DNA from: DATFJZ01 sp034660495
GTDB taxonomy: Bacteria; Desulfobacterota; Desulfobacteria; Desulfobacterales; Desulfobacteraceae
Assembly (NCBI GenBank): GCA_034660495.1
Contig: JAYEJJ010000160.1
Location: 1-14,787 of the forward strand
Length of the DNA: 14,787 nucleotides
Reading direction: 5' to 3'
Shown here: in pieces, positions 6,052 to 13,281 of the stretch
Numbering within the stretch: position 1 is the first letter of the stretch
Layout of the letters: the number at the start of each line of letters is the position of its first letter
Program-made: the position numbers and the translations under genes
Notes under the pieces: generated by a model
What the model saw: only the letters and a program-made list of their open reading frames with translations
The model's database searches: none
Told to the model about the DNA's origin: nothing

Positions 6052-9000
6052 ATGAAATTTTTTGCGGATCTCCATGTTCATTCCCATTTTGCAAGGGCAA
6101 CTGCAAAGAACCTGGATCTGGAGCATATGTACAAGGCAGCCCAGTTAAAGGGAATCACCCTTGTGGGGACAGGAGATTTTACCCATCCGGGCTGGCTTGC
6201 TGAAATTGAAGAAAAACTTGTTCCGGCTGAACCCGGTCTGTTTAAACTTAAAAGGGAAACAGCAGATCCCATTGATGAAAAAATACCCGGACGATGCAGG
6301 CGCAGGGTAAGATTTATACTTCAATGTGAAATCAGCAGTATATATAAAAAGGATGACAGGGTTCGAAAAAACCATAACCTTGTCTATTTCCCCGATATTT
6401 CCATTGTAAAAAATTTTAATGCAAAACTTGACAGAATCGGAAATCTCAAATCTGACGGCCGTCCCATTCTCGGTCTGGACTGTGAGCGGCTCCTTGAGAT
6501 TGTTCTTGACACCTCAGACAAAGGGTTTCTCATTCCAGCCCATATCTGGACACCCTGGTTTTCCATGTTCGGGTCAAAATCCGGATTTGATTCCATTGAA
6601 GAATGCTTCGGCCCCCTGTCCTCCCATATTTTTGCCGCGGAAACAGGTTTGTCCTCGGATCCGCCCATGAACTGGCGGGTGGCGGATCTGGACCGTGTCA
6701 GACTGGTTTCAAGCTCCGATGCCCATTCTCCCATGTACATTGGCAGGAACGCTTCGGTTTTTAATACAGAGCTGTCTTTTTTTTCCTTAAAAGATGCCCT
6801 TGAAACTGGAGATATGGAAAAATTCCAGGGCACAATTGATATGTATCCCCAGGAGGGCAAGTATCATTTTGACGGGCATAGAAAATGCGGGGTCTGCTTT
6901 AATCCCCGGGAAACAAAAAAAAACAATGGGATCTGTCCCCAATGCGGCCGGCCATTGACCCTTGGCGTACTCAACCGGGTAGAGCAGCTGGCCACCCGGC
7001 CGGAAGGCTATGTCCCTGAAAAAAGGCACGGGTTTAAAAGCATTGTTCCTTTGTGCGACATTTTGTCAGAGCTTTGCCAGGTGGGGCCCAAAACCAAAAA
7101 AGTCACGGCCTGTTACAATAAAGCCCTTGCCGCTCTGGGACCGGAGCTTGACATTCTTCTTGAACATAGTGCAGGGGATATATCAAAGGCGAAAATTCCC
7201 CTGCTGGACCGGGCCGTGGACAGGATGCGCCGTAAAAAAGTCTCAATCTCACCGGGTTTTGACGGAGAGTACGGAAAGGTCAGCCTTTTTGAACAGGGAG
7301 AAAGGGAAAGCCTTAGCGGAGAGGCAGATTTATTTTCTGCTTTTGGAAAAAAACCAGTGAGAAAAAAACAGCCGGGAGCAGGCAGGAAACAGTCCACTGC
7401 CCAAAGGACATCCCCTGGCATGGAAACCGGAGTTGAACCCGGGCCGGAGATGTTCAGGTCCGGCGCACTGCCTGAAAAAAAACACAATAAAAAAAAACAG
7501 CCGGGCCGGGCCGGGAATGAAGAAAATCCTTCCCGGGATGACTCCGGGCTGACTTTAAATGATGAACAGCGCCGGGCCCTGTCTGTGGAAGGTGTTCCCC
7601 TTATTATTGAGGCAGGTCCGGGAACGGGAAAGACAAGAACCATTACAGCAAAGATCGCCTGTATGATTTCTGAAAAAGGGGTGGCGCCTGAATCGATTCT
7701 GGCGCTGACCTTTACCAACCGGGCCGCAGGGGAAATTAAAGAGAGGATAGAGCAAAGTGTGCCGGGAAAAGGGAAAAAAGTTGCTGCCTTTACCTTTCAC
7801 GCGTTTTCTCTGTCTGTCTTAAAGGAACTTGGACAGTTTGATTCTGCTGTAGCAGAGGATGCTGTCAGAAAAGAGATCCTTAAGCAGGCGTTTTTACATG
7901 CCGGGTTCTCCGATACCCAAAAAGACCTTGACCGTATTGATCAGAAAATTGCAGGGGCCAAACAGCAGGGGCTTACCTGTAAAGATGGGTTAAGGGATGC
8001 GGTTGGCCACAAGGATCAGGAAATGGTCACAAAGGTGTGGAAAGCCTATGACCATCTGATGACATCCAGGAAACTTGTGGATTTCGAAGATCTGATAACC
8101 ATGGTTTTAAATCTGATGAAAAACAATGCAGATATCCTTGAATCCATGCAGAACAGGTTTTCCTTCATTTTTGTAGACGAATATCAGGATATCAACATGG
8201 GGCAGTACATCCTGATTAAACTGCTGGCCGGAAAAGGTGAAGGGCTTAACGTGATAGGTGATCCAGATCAGTCCATATACGGGTTCAGAGGATCTGACAA
8301 CCGGTATTTCAGGCAGTTTATGACCGACTATCCAGATGCGGTAAAGATTATTTTAAATAAAAATTACCGTTCCACCCAGACCATTTTAAACGCGTCCTTT
8401 CAGATGATAACCCGATCAGAAACGGACAGTGAAAAGGAAAAGCTGTTTTCCGATATTAACGGGAAAAACAGGCTTGTTATTTTGGAAACCGCTTCGGACA
8501 AGGCTGAAGCAGCTGCTGTGGGAAAGCAGATTGAACGCCTTCTGGGCGGGCTGTCCCTTTTTTCCATGGATGCAGGAAAAGCAGATGCATCTTCATTTTC
8601 AGAACGGTCCTTTTCTGATTTTGCCGTGCTGTACAGAACCCGGAAACAGGCAGGGGTTTTTGCCAGCGCCTTTGAACAGGCAGGGATTCCCTTTCAGACG
8701 GCAGATAAGGAAAATGTGCTGGTAAGGCCGGGGATTAAGGAGCTTGTTGCCCTTGCCCGGATTCTGGGGAAAAGGGGCGCCTTTCCAGACCTTGACATTC
8801 TTTTTGATCATTTAAAGACAGGTGTGGGCAAAAAGACAAGGGAAAAGCTCAGGGACTGGTTTTATTCCCTTGACGGCACCATTGAACATCTGCTGCACAG
8901 GCTTGTAGACAATCCTTTGCCGGGGATTAGAAAGGATATCTGGAAAAACATTTCCCAGGCCTGCAAAAAGATTGAGAAACTGGGTGGTGAGCTGGAAACA

Positions 9001-9531
9001 CAAAGCACACAGCATGGGATTGAACTGCTTGCCGGAAATTTTGGGATTCAGGAAAAGATTTTAAAGGATGAAGAAAGTACGGCCGTGTTCAATCAGATGG
9101 TGTCGGAGGCGGATGACAGCACAAAGGGCCTTTCCCCCTTTCTTGACCGCATTGCCCTGGAAAGGGATATTGAGACCCTGGAGCCGGGGGCGGAAAAAGT
9201 ATCCCTGATGACAATTCATGCGGCAAAGGGACTGGAATTTCCTGTTGTGTTCATCACAGGGTGTGAACAGGGCCTTCTCCCCTATTCCAGATACAACAGC
9301 CCTGTAGCAGATATAGATGAGGAGCGCCGTCTTTTTTATGTTGCCATGACACGGGCCAGAGATCTTCTCTATTTGACATATGCAAAAAAAAGAAATATTT
9401 TTGGATCTGTTGTAAACTGCAGCAGATCCTGTTTTCTGTCGGATATAGAAGAGCAGCTTAAAGAATACACCAGACAGAAATATACGTTAAAGACCCCTGA
9501 AATAAAGGAGAAACAGCTGGAGCTGTTTTAA
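6052..9531 (+). CDS. Endonuclease Q-like PHP nuclease fused to UvrD/Rep-type helicase
   Basis: This is a 1159-residue fusion. Residues 1 to about 430 match the endonuclease Q plan. A PHP metal centre shows HVHSH (H8, H10), D42 and H45 (TGDFTHP), E93 (CEIS), H108, H164 (PAHIWTPW) and D223/H225 (SSDAHSP). A four-cysteine zinc knuckle follows at C279, C282, C295 and C298. Endonuclease Q nicks DNA 5' of deaminated bases and abasic sites. A basic, low-complexity linker (about 431-498, with two KKQPG units) leads to a superfamily 1A helicase: Q motif LNDEQRRAL, Walker A GPGTGKT (522-528), VDEYQD (708-713), GDPDQSIYGFRG (736-747), NYRST (771), TIHAAKG (about 1053) and VAMTRARD (about 1096). The protein ends in QLELF, matching the bacterial sliding-clamp motif QL[SD]LF closely. 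The start is secure: AAGGA lies 7 bases upstream and the N-terminus fits the family. Likely role: repair of deaminated DNA with helicase-driven strand removal. Confidence 0.88.
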   Translation: MKFFADLHVHSHFARATAKNLDLEHMYKAAQLKGITLVGTGDFTHPGWLAEIEEKLVPAEPGLFKLKRETADPIDEKIPGRCRRRVRFILQCEISSIYKKDDRVRKNHNLVYFPDISIVKNFNAKLDRIGNLKSDGRPILGLDCERLLEIVLDTSDKGFLIPAHIWTPWFSMFGSKSGFDSIEECFGPLSSHIFAAETGLSSDPPMNWRVADLDRVRLVSSSDAHSPMYIGRNASVFNTELSFFSLKDALETGDMEKFQGTIDMYPQEGKYHFDGHRKCGVCFNPRETKKNNGICPQCGRPLTLGVLNRVEQLATRPEGYVPEKRHGFKSIVPLCDILSELCQVGPKTKKVTACYNKALAALGPELDILLEHSAGDISKAKIPLLDRAVDRMRRKKVSISPGFDGEYGKVSLFEQGERESLSGEADLFSAFGKKPVRKKQPGAGRKQSTAQRTSPGMETGVEPGPEMFRSGALPEKKHNKKKQPGRAGNEENPSRDDSGLTLNDEQRRALSVEGVPLIIEAGPGTGKTRTITAKIACMISEKGVAPESILALTFTNRAAGEIKERIEQSVPGKGKKVAAFTFHAFSLSVLKELGQFDSAVAEDAVRKEILKQAFLHAGFSDTQKDLDRIDQKIAGAKQQGLTCKDGLRDAVGHKDQEMVTKVWKAYDHLMTSRKLVDFEDLITMVLNLMKNNADILESMQNRFSFIFVDEYQDINMGQYILIKLLAGKGEGLNVIGDPDQSIYGFRGSDNRYFRQFMTDYPDAVKIILNKNYRSTQTILNASFQMITRSETDSEKEKLFSDINGKNRLVILETASDKAEAAAVGKQIERLLGGLSLFSMDAGKADASSFSERSFSDFAVLYRTRKQAGVFASAFEQAGIPFQTADKENVLVRPGIKELVALARILGKRGAFPDLDILFDHLKTGVGKKTREKLRDWFYSLDGTIEHLLHRLVDNPLPGIRKDIWKNISQACKKIEKLGGELETQSTQHGIELLAGNFGIQEKILKDEESTAVFNQMVSEADDSTKGLSPFLDRIALERDIETLEPGAEKVSLMTIHAAKGLEFPVVFITGCEQGLLPYSRYNSPVADIDEERRLFYVAMTRARDLLYLTYAKKRNIFGSVVNCSRSCFLSDIEEQLKEYTRQKYTLKTPEIKEKQLELF

Positions 9532-9583
9532 TTCGATGACCGGGTTTTTATATCTGACCCCTTACAGGTAAATGTCAACATTA

Positions 9584-9602
9584 AAAAACTTGATCTTCGA
9601 GT
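9584..9602 (+). repeat. Solitary terminus of the dispersed repeat family
   Basis: AAAAACTTGATCTTCGAGT differs from the R3 right terminus (AAAAACTTGATAATCGAGT) at two positions. The following TTAAGGAA is the same as after R2 and supplies the ribosome-binding site for the gene at 9620. No other part of the repeat is visible to its left. Confidence 0.6.
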
Positions 9603-9619
9603 TTAAGGAATACTATTTT

Positions 9620-9982
9620 ATGGAAGAAAATGCAATCAGACAAGAAAAGCTTGAAAACGGAGAACTTCTGGAGATTTTTGATCTGTCCAGACGGATTTCA
9701 GATGATGCGTTTATCGTTCGAATGAAAGCAGAGATAAACATTCAGGTCAAAGCGGATATGTTTTTAAGAGAGGACTTGAACGGATTTTCAATTCAGGATA
9801 TTATCGATAAAGTGGGTCCCTCGGCGGCCTATGTGTACGAAGCAGAGAGAAATTTTATAATGGAACAGGACAGAGAAGCTGTTTTCCAGAGTCTTGTGGA
9901 TACTTTTTTTGACAATATAGTGCCCTATCTTTCAAAGCCGGTATTTCCAAAAAAGATGATTCTTAAAAAGTTCAGCGATTGA
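9620..9982 (+). CDS. Small acidic protein of unknown function
   Basis: I do not recognise this family. The start is set at ATG 9620 (MEENAIRQEK) with AAGGA about 10 bases upstream. The ATG at 9572 would translate the repeat terminus (LKNLIFEFKEYY) as its first residues, which is unlikely to be real. The 120-residue protein is charged and predominantly helical, without membrane segments, cysteines or a signal. A stretch around FSIQDIIDKVGPSAAYVYEAER could be a short helical bundle. It ends 38 bp before the lytic transglycosylase gene on the same strand, so the two may be co-transcribed with the fusion gene upstream; no terminator lies between them. Confidence 0.7.
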   Translation: MEENAIRQEKLENGELLEIFDLSRRISDDAFIVRMKAEINIQVKADMFLREDLNGFSIQDIIDKVGPSAAYVYEAERNFIMEQDREAVFQSLVDTFFDNIVPYLSKPVFPKKMILKKFSD

Positions 9983-10020
9983 TTTTAGCGGAAAAGATCA
10001 CGTTTTGGGGTAAGAAATCA

Positions 10021-10629
10021 ATGAAGTGGTGCAGATTATTAATTTTCGTTATTCTGCTGGTTCTGCCGGGCCAGGCCCTGGCGGATATTTATATGTACAT
10101 TGACAGCGGCGGTGTGGTCCATTTTACCAATGTCCCCACCTCTTCCGATTATAAGCTCTATATCCGTGAACTTCCGGAAGGAAGAAACAATTTACAGAGA
10201 AGCAGCTCATTTAACAGAAGAAATACGTCACAGGATACCGGACGGTTTGATTCTGAAATATCCATGGCAGCAGAGAAATTCGGCCTTGAGCCCTCCCTTG
10301 TTAAAGCTGTGATTGAGGTTGAGTCTGCCTTTGATCCCCATGCTGTTTCAAGGAAAGGGGCAAAGGGGCTGATGCAGATCATGCCGGACAATTACACGTC
10401 CCTGGGCATTTCAGACCCCTTTGACCCTTATCAGAATATTATGGGCGGCACCCTTTATCTTAAACAGCTTTTTAACAGGTACAGCGGAAAACTGCCCCTT
10501 GTTCTTGCCGCTTACAATGCCGGACCCAGTGCTGTTGACAGATACAAAGCAATCCCTCCCTTTAACGAGACAAGACGCTATGTCAGAAAAGTAATGCAGC
10601 GTTATTCCCTTTACAATTCATCTTTTTAG
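10021..10629 (+). CDS. Secreted lytic transglycosylase (SLT domain) with DUF4124-like N-terminus
   Basis: The start is set at ATG 10021, which gives a clear signal peptide: MKWCRLL, a hydrophobic core, and an AxA-type cleavage site near GQALA-DI. The earlier TTG at 9979 would bury it. The mature N-terminus (IYMYIDSGGVVHFTNVP) resembles DUF4124, a short domain common on envelope proteins. Residues about 75-195 form the goose-type SLT fold: catalytic E101 in VIEVESAFDP, then GAKGLMQIMP, GGTLYLKQL and LAAYNAGPSAV. It should cleave peptidoglycan glycan strands to 1,6-anhydromuropeptides in the periplasm. At 202 residues it is typical of small stand-alone transglycosylases and carries no LysM domain. 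It runs convergent with galU. Confidence 0.87.
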   Translation: MKWCRLLIFVILLVLPGQALADIYMYIDSGGVVHFTNVPTSSDYKLYIRELPEGRNNLQRSSSFNRRNTSQDTGRFDSEISMAAEKFGLEPSLVKAVIEVESAFDPHAVSRKGAKGLMQIMPDNYTSLGISDPFDPYQNIMGGTLYLKQLFNRYSGKLPLVLAAYNAGPSAVDRYKAIPPFNETRRYVRKVMQRYSLYNSSF

Positions 10630-10659
10630 CCTAATGGTCAGGTTAGCCTAATGATCAGG
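10626..10659. repeat. 17-bp tandem duplication at the transglycosylase stop
   Basis: TTAGCCTAATGGTCAGG and TTAGCCTAATGATCAGG follow each other directly with one mismatch; the first unit overlaps the TAG stop. The second unit's GATCAGG (10653-10659) can pair with CCTGATC (10669-10675) across a T-rich loop. Confidence 0.75.
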
Positions 10660-10704
10660 TTTTTTCACCCTGATCCCGTTTCACAAATCAGACTCAAAAA
10701 TCAA

Positions 10705-10753
10705 GTCAGACACAATAATTTGTTCATCCGGTGATTTGTTTTTTGTGTCTGAC
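10705..10753. terminator. Inverted repeat between convergent genes, probable bidirectional terminator
   Basis: GTCAGACACAA (10705-10715) is perfectly complementary to TTGTGTCTGAC (10743-10753). It lies between the transglycosylase stop and the galU stop, where a shared terminator is expected. The loop is long (27 bases) with inner AT pairing possible, and neither side has a clean T-run, so efficiency is uncertain. Confidence 0.5.
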
Positions 10754-10781
10754 GTTTCACAGCTAATTTTCCTGTTTTAAT

Positions 10782-11666
10782 TCAGTTGCCTTCACACAGC
10801 CCCAGGTCCATAGTTTTGATGAATTGTGAAAGCTTTTCCTTTATTTCAGGACGCTCCATGGCAAAAGCCAGATTGGCCATTTGAAATCCAGCCTTGTCAC
10901 CGCAGTCAAAACGGGTGCCTTCAAATTTGTACCCGAATATGGGCTGGGTTTTCAGCAGTTTTTCCATGGCATCGGTCAGCTGGATTTCTCCGCCGGCACC
11001 TGCCTTTTTCTGACCCAGAAGATCAAAAATATGGGGGGTTAAAATGTATCGGCCAATTATGGCAAGATTTGAAGGGGCATCTGTCGGTGCGGGTTTTTCA
11101 ATCATTCCCCGGATACGCACCACATTGTCCTCTATTTCATTTCCCTTGATAATGCCGTATTTATCTGTCTGGTCTTTTTCAACTTCCATTACTGCTGCAA
11201 TGGATGCTCTGAGCCGGTCAAAGCGCTGAATCATCTGGGAGAGGACCGGGGTTTTTGATTTGATCAGATCATCTGCAAGAAGTACGGCAAAGGGCTCGTC
11301 TCCCACTATGTCCCTGGCGCACCAGATGGCGTGTCCCAATCCTTTGGGTTCGTTCTGCCTGGTATAAACAATGGTTCCTGTTTTTGGCACCAGCTCTTCC
11401 ACCTGCTTTAAAAGGTCATCCTTTTTTTTGTTTTTAAGGCTGAGTTCCAGTTCAAAGGATCTGTCAAAATGGTCTTCCAGGGCTTTTTTCCCTCTGCCTG
11501 TTACAAAAATAATCTGCTCTATACCGGCGGAAAAGGCCTCTTCAACGGCATACTGGATAATGGGTTTGTCAACAACGGTAAGCATTTCTTTTGCCATGGC
11601 TTTTGTTGCAGGAATAAATCTTGTGCCAAGTCCTGCAACAGGAAAGACAGCTTTTCTTATTTTCAT
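10782..11666 (-). CDS. galU: UTP-glucose-1-phosphate uridylyltransferase
   Basis: It makes UDP-glucose from UTP and glucose 1-phosphate in the cytosol, for envelope polysaccharide synthesis. The 294 residues match the family length. The nucleotide-binding signature VFPVAGLGTRFIPATKAM opens the protein, with KEML and DKPIIQYAVEEA following. LGHAIWCARD (111-120) and the metal-binding LLADD (about 129-133) are typical, as are GGEIQLTDAM and GTRFDCGDKAGF near the C-terminus. The start is set at ATG 11666 (MKIRKAV), preceded by AAGGAG at a spacing of 6. The longer frame to 11741 adds 25 residues encoded partly by repeat-proximal DNA and is rejected. It stands alone on its strand, with R3 about 60 bp upstream. 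Confidence 0.93.
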   Translation of the reverse strand: MKIRKAVFPVAGLGTRFIPATKAMAKEMLTVVDKPIIQYAVEEAFSAGIEQIIFVTGRGKKALEDHFDRSFELELSLKNKKKDDLLKQVEELVPKTGTIVYTRQNEPKGLGHAIWCARDIVGDEPFAVLLADDLIKSKTPVLSQMIQRFDRLRASIAAVMEVEKDQTDKYGIIKGNEIEDNVVRIRGMIEKPAPTDAPSNLAIIGRYILTPHIFDLLGQKKAGAGGEIQLTDAMEKLLKTQPIFGYKFEGTRFDCGDKAGFQMANLAFAMERPEIKEKLSQFIKTMDLGLCEGN

Positions 11667-11728
11667 GAAGATCTCCTTTTGTGCAGCGTCTAGATTTGTT
11701 TTATGGATTTTGATGATCAGGTTTTTAT

Positions 11729-11881
11729 ACTCGATCATCAAGTTTTTTGAATAGTGCCGCCCCCACCGGTTGCTCTGTCATGAACGAGAACGTCGGAGGA
11801 CTTTGGTTCTCAATGTTCAGGACAGAGCAACCGGTGGGGGGTTTTAATCGGTTTTTCCATAGAAAAACTTGATAATCGAGT
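11729..11881 (+). repeat. Dispersed repeat copy R3, most complete copy
   Basis: It is bounded by ACTCGATCATCAAGTTTTT (11729-11747) and AAAAACTTGATAATCGAGT (11863-11881), near-perfect terminal inverted repeats flanked by TAT on both sides. Inside, the 20-base arms 11760-11779 and 11821-11840 (CCCCCACCGGTTGCTCTGTC and its complement) are perfectly complementary. The inner part pairs further (GAGAAC with GTTCTC) and carries AACGAGAACGTCGGAGGAC. There is no coding capacity. It resembles a miniature inverted-repeat element; the family of any mobilising transposase is unknown. It separates galU from the metal cluster, which are divergent. Confidence 0.85.
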
Positions 11882-11993
11882 TATACCTTCTATACCTTCA
11901 AGCGTCAGGCCTGGGGTTAAAAAAATTCAATTATCTATTTTTAATATGTTTTATTCCATATGTCAATTCTGGGTGGTTTTTATCCTGGACTGT

Positions 11994-12014
11994 CCCTGAT
12001 AATTTTTATCAGGG
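11994..12014. promoter_or_regulatory. Perfect 9-bp hairpin upstream of the metal cluster
   Basis: CCCTGATAA (11994-12002) and TTATCAGGG (12006-12014) form a perfect inverted repeat with a TTT centre, about 70 bases before the candidate promoter. No T-run follows on the plus strand, so an operator site is as likely as a terminator. Confidence 0.35.
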
Positions 12015-12085
12015 ATTGCGGTTTATTATTGACATTTGCCCTTGTAAGTCTTAGCTCTAGTGTAGCATATTGTTATAAAATTATG

Positions 12086-12115
12086 TTGACTTGAAAACAG
12101 TATTGCGCTTAACTA
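12086..12115 (+). promoter_or_regulatory. Candidate promoter of the metal cluster
   Basis: TTGACT (12086-12091) and TAACTA (12110-12115) are 18 bases apart, about 70 bases before the first gene. The -35 box is good and the -10 box is poor. Confidence 0.35.
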
Positions 12116-12187
12116 AAATAATTCATAATATCATGGACTTCTGTTAAGGGTACAGATTTGTCCGTAAAACGTTAAGAGGAAATTATA

Positions 12188-12706
12188 ATGAAAATAGCAG
12201 TAAGTTCTACTGGAAAAGATCTGAATTCAAAACTTGAGACAAGATTCGGAAGGAGCGATTTTTTTGTTGTTGTTGAGACTGAGGATATGAGTTTTCAGGT
12301 GTTTCAAAATGAAAACAAGGAATTGAACAGCGGCGCCGGGATTCAGACGGCAAGCTTTGTCGCCTCAAAAGGCGTTGAAGCTGTTGTTACAGGCAATTGC
12401 GGTCCCAAGGCCATGCAGGTACTGACAGCTGGCAATATTGAGCTGTTTACGGTTCAGGGCGGTACGGTCAGGCAAGCTGTAGAAGCGTTTAAAAATCGGG
12501 ATACGTCTGCGTCTGCAGCCCCTTCGGCAGCAGGAAAACCAGGTGTCTCTTCAGGTGGGTCCGGTGGAAATACCGGTACTTGCCCCTGTGGTAAAGGCGG
12601 CGGTGGTGGACGTGGCATGGGCGGCGGCGGTCGTGGCATGGGTGGCGGCGGGGGTCGTGGTATGGGCGGCGGCGGCGGCCAGGGCCAGGGCGGACGTAGA
12701 TCTTAG
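12188..12706 (+). CDS. NifX/NifB-C-type (dinitrogenase FeMo-cofactor biosynthesis family) protein with glycine-rich tail
   Basis: Residues 1 to about 103 form the small alpha/beta domain seen in NifX, NafY, the NifB C-terminus and many non-nif archaeal and bacterial proteins (KIAVSSTGKDLNSKLETRFGR, VVTGNCGPKAMQVL, TVRQAVEAF). The domain binds iron-sulfur or FeMo-cofactor-type clusters in characterised members; C71 in GNCGPKA is the conserved cysteine. A linker with a CPCGKG motif (C132, C134) leads to a tail of nearly pure Gly/Arg/Met repeats (GRGMGGGG three times, 141-162). ATG 12188 is preceded by AAGAGGA at about 6 bases. No nitrogenase genes are nearby, so a role in metal or cluster handling linked to the downstream CGGC and CDF genes is more likely than nitrogen fixation. 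Confidence 0.85.
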   Translation: MKIAVSSTGKDLNSKLETRFGRSDFFVVVETEDMSFQVFQNENKELNSGAGIQTASFVASKGVEAVVTGNCGPKAMQVLTAGNIELFTVQGGTVRQAVEAFKNRDTSASAAPSAAGKPGVSSGGSGGNTGTCPCGKGGGGGRGMGGGGRGMGGGGGRGMGGGGGQGQGGRRS

Positions 12707-12756
12707 ATTTTCTATTCTGATATGGAAATCATGTAAACCAGAAAGAGTATTCCTGG

Positions 12757-12778
12757 ACCCCTGTTTTTCAGCAGGGGT
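12757..12778 (+). promoter_or_regulatory. Hairpin between the NifX-like and CGGC genes
   Basis: ACCCCTG (12757-12763) pairs with CAGGGGT (12772-12778) around an eight-base loop, 27 bases before the CGGC start codon. It lacks a T-run after the stem. It could act as an mRNA processing or stability element or a weak attenuator. Confidence 0.4.
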
Positions 12779-12804
12779 TCAGAAGGATGGTAAAGGAGAA
12801 AAAA

Positions 12805-13185
12805 ATGACGCAGACTGCGCTTATCCGCTGTGAAAAGAATGAGAACAGGTGCTCTTTGACAGGATGTTTCAAAAGTATGATCTCTGCAAAAGAAGGGTTT
12901 GCCCGGTATGACGAATGTGCACCGGCGGGGGTGTTTACATGCCGGTGTCCCGGAGACAATGCCGTTGAGTTTGCAAAAATATTAAAGTCAAAAGGGGCGG
13001 AAGCCATTCATTTCTGTACCTGTACCTTTGCAAAAAAAGGAAAGGACGGCTGGGATGATTCCAACGGCGGCTTTTGTGAACATATTGACAGTATTATTGA
13101 GCGGGTTCACGCTGCTACGGGGCTGAGCTGCGTCAAAGGGTCAGCCCATCTTTCCAGTGGATATAGTCCGAAAATATGGAAATAA
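12805..13185 (+). CDS. CGGC-domain protein, putative metal-binding
   Basis: The start is set at ATG 12805, since AAAGGAG lies 6 bases upstream; GTAAAGGAG itself would be coding if the ATG at 12787 were used. The 126-residue protein is cysteine-rich: IRCEKNENRCSLTGC near the N-terminus, CAPAGVFTCRCPGD in the middle, then FCTCTFAKKG and FCEHID. This order matches the CGGC domain (PF08821 type), thought to bind metal. It is cytosolic, with no signal peptide. It lies 98 bp after the NifX-like gene and is followed by a terminator, so it is probably the last gene of that transcript. The function of the family is not established. Confidence 0.82.
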   Translation: MTQTALIRCEKNENRCSLTGCFKSMISAKEGFARYDECAPAGVFTCRCPGDNAVEFAKILKSKGAEAIHFCTCTFAKKGKDGWDDSNGGFCEHIDSIIERVHAATGLSCVKGSAHLSSGYSPKIWK

Positions 13186-13209
13186 AAGGGGTTTTAAAAA
13201 AATCTGACG

Positions 13210-13239
13210 TTACCTGGATGCAGGTAAACCGTTTTTTTT
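13210..13239 (+). terminator. Intrinsic terminator after the CGGC gene
   Basis: TTACCTG (13210-13216) pairs with CAGGTAA (13221-13227) around a GATG loop. ACCG and then eight T follow. This is a good rho-independent terminator on the plus strand and suggests that the transporter gene has its own promoter or depends on read-through. Confidence 0.7.
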
Positions 13240-13281
13240 AAAGGTCTTGAAATCAAAATAACAGCCATTGGGGGAGGTGAA

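Larger units (their letters stand above)
11882..12187. other. Intergenic region upstream of the metal cluster
   Basis: About 300 bases of AT-rich DNA without a supportable gene. A 61-codon plus-strand frame (11869-12054) starts inside the R3 terminus and shows no ribosome-binding site. The region holds one perfect hairpin and a candidate promoter, listed separately. Confidence 0.6.

Noticed and set aside
7113..7718. 201-codon antisense frame in the endonuclease Q fusion
   Set aside because: The opposite strand encodes the linker and helicase motifs clearly; the antisense frame is a shadow of skewed codon use.
11667..11741. 25-residue N-terminal extension of galU
   Set aside because: AAGGAG is placed correctly for ATG 11666, and GalU proteins start right before the KAVFPVAGLGTR motif.
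11869..12054. 61-codon plus-strand frame after R3
   Set aside because: Its start codon lies in the repeat terminus (ATAATCGAG region), with no ribosome-binding site and composition typical of AT-rich intergenic DNA.
12188..12706. Nitrogen-fixation (nif) gene cluster
   Set aside because: Only the small NifX-type domain is present; no nifH, nifD, nifK, nifE or nifN is in the window.
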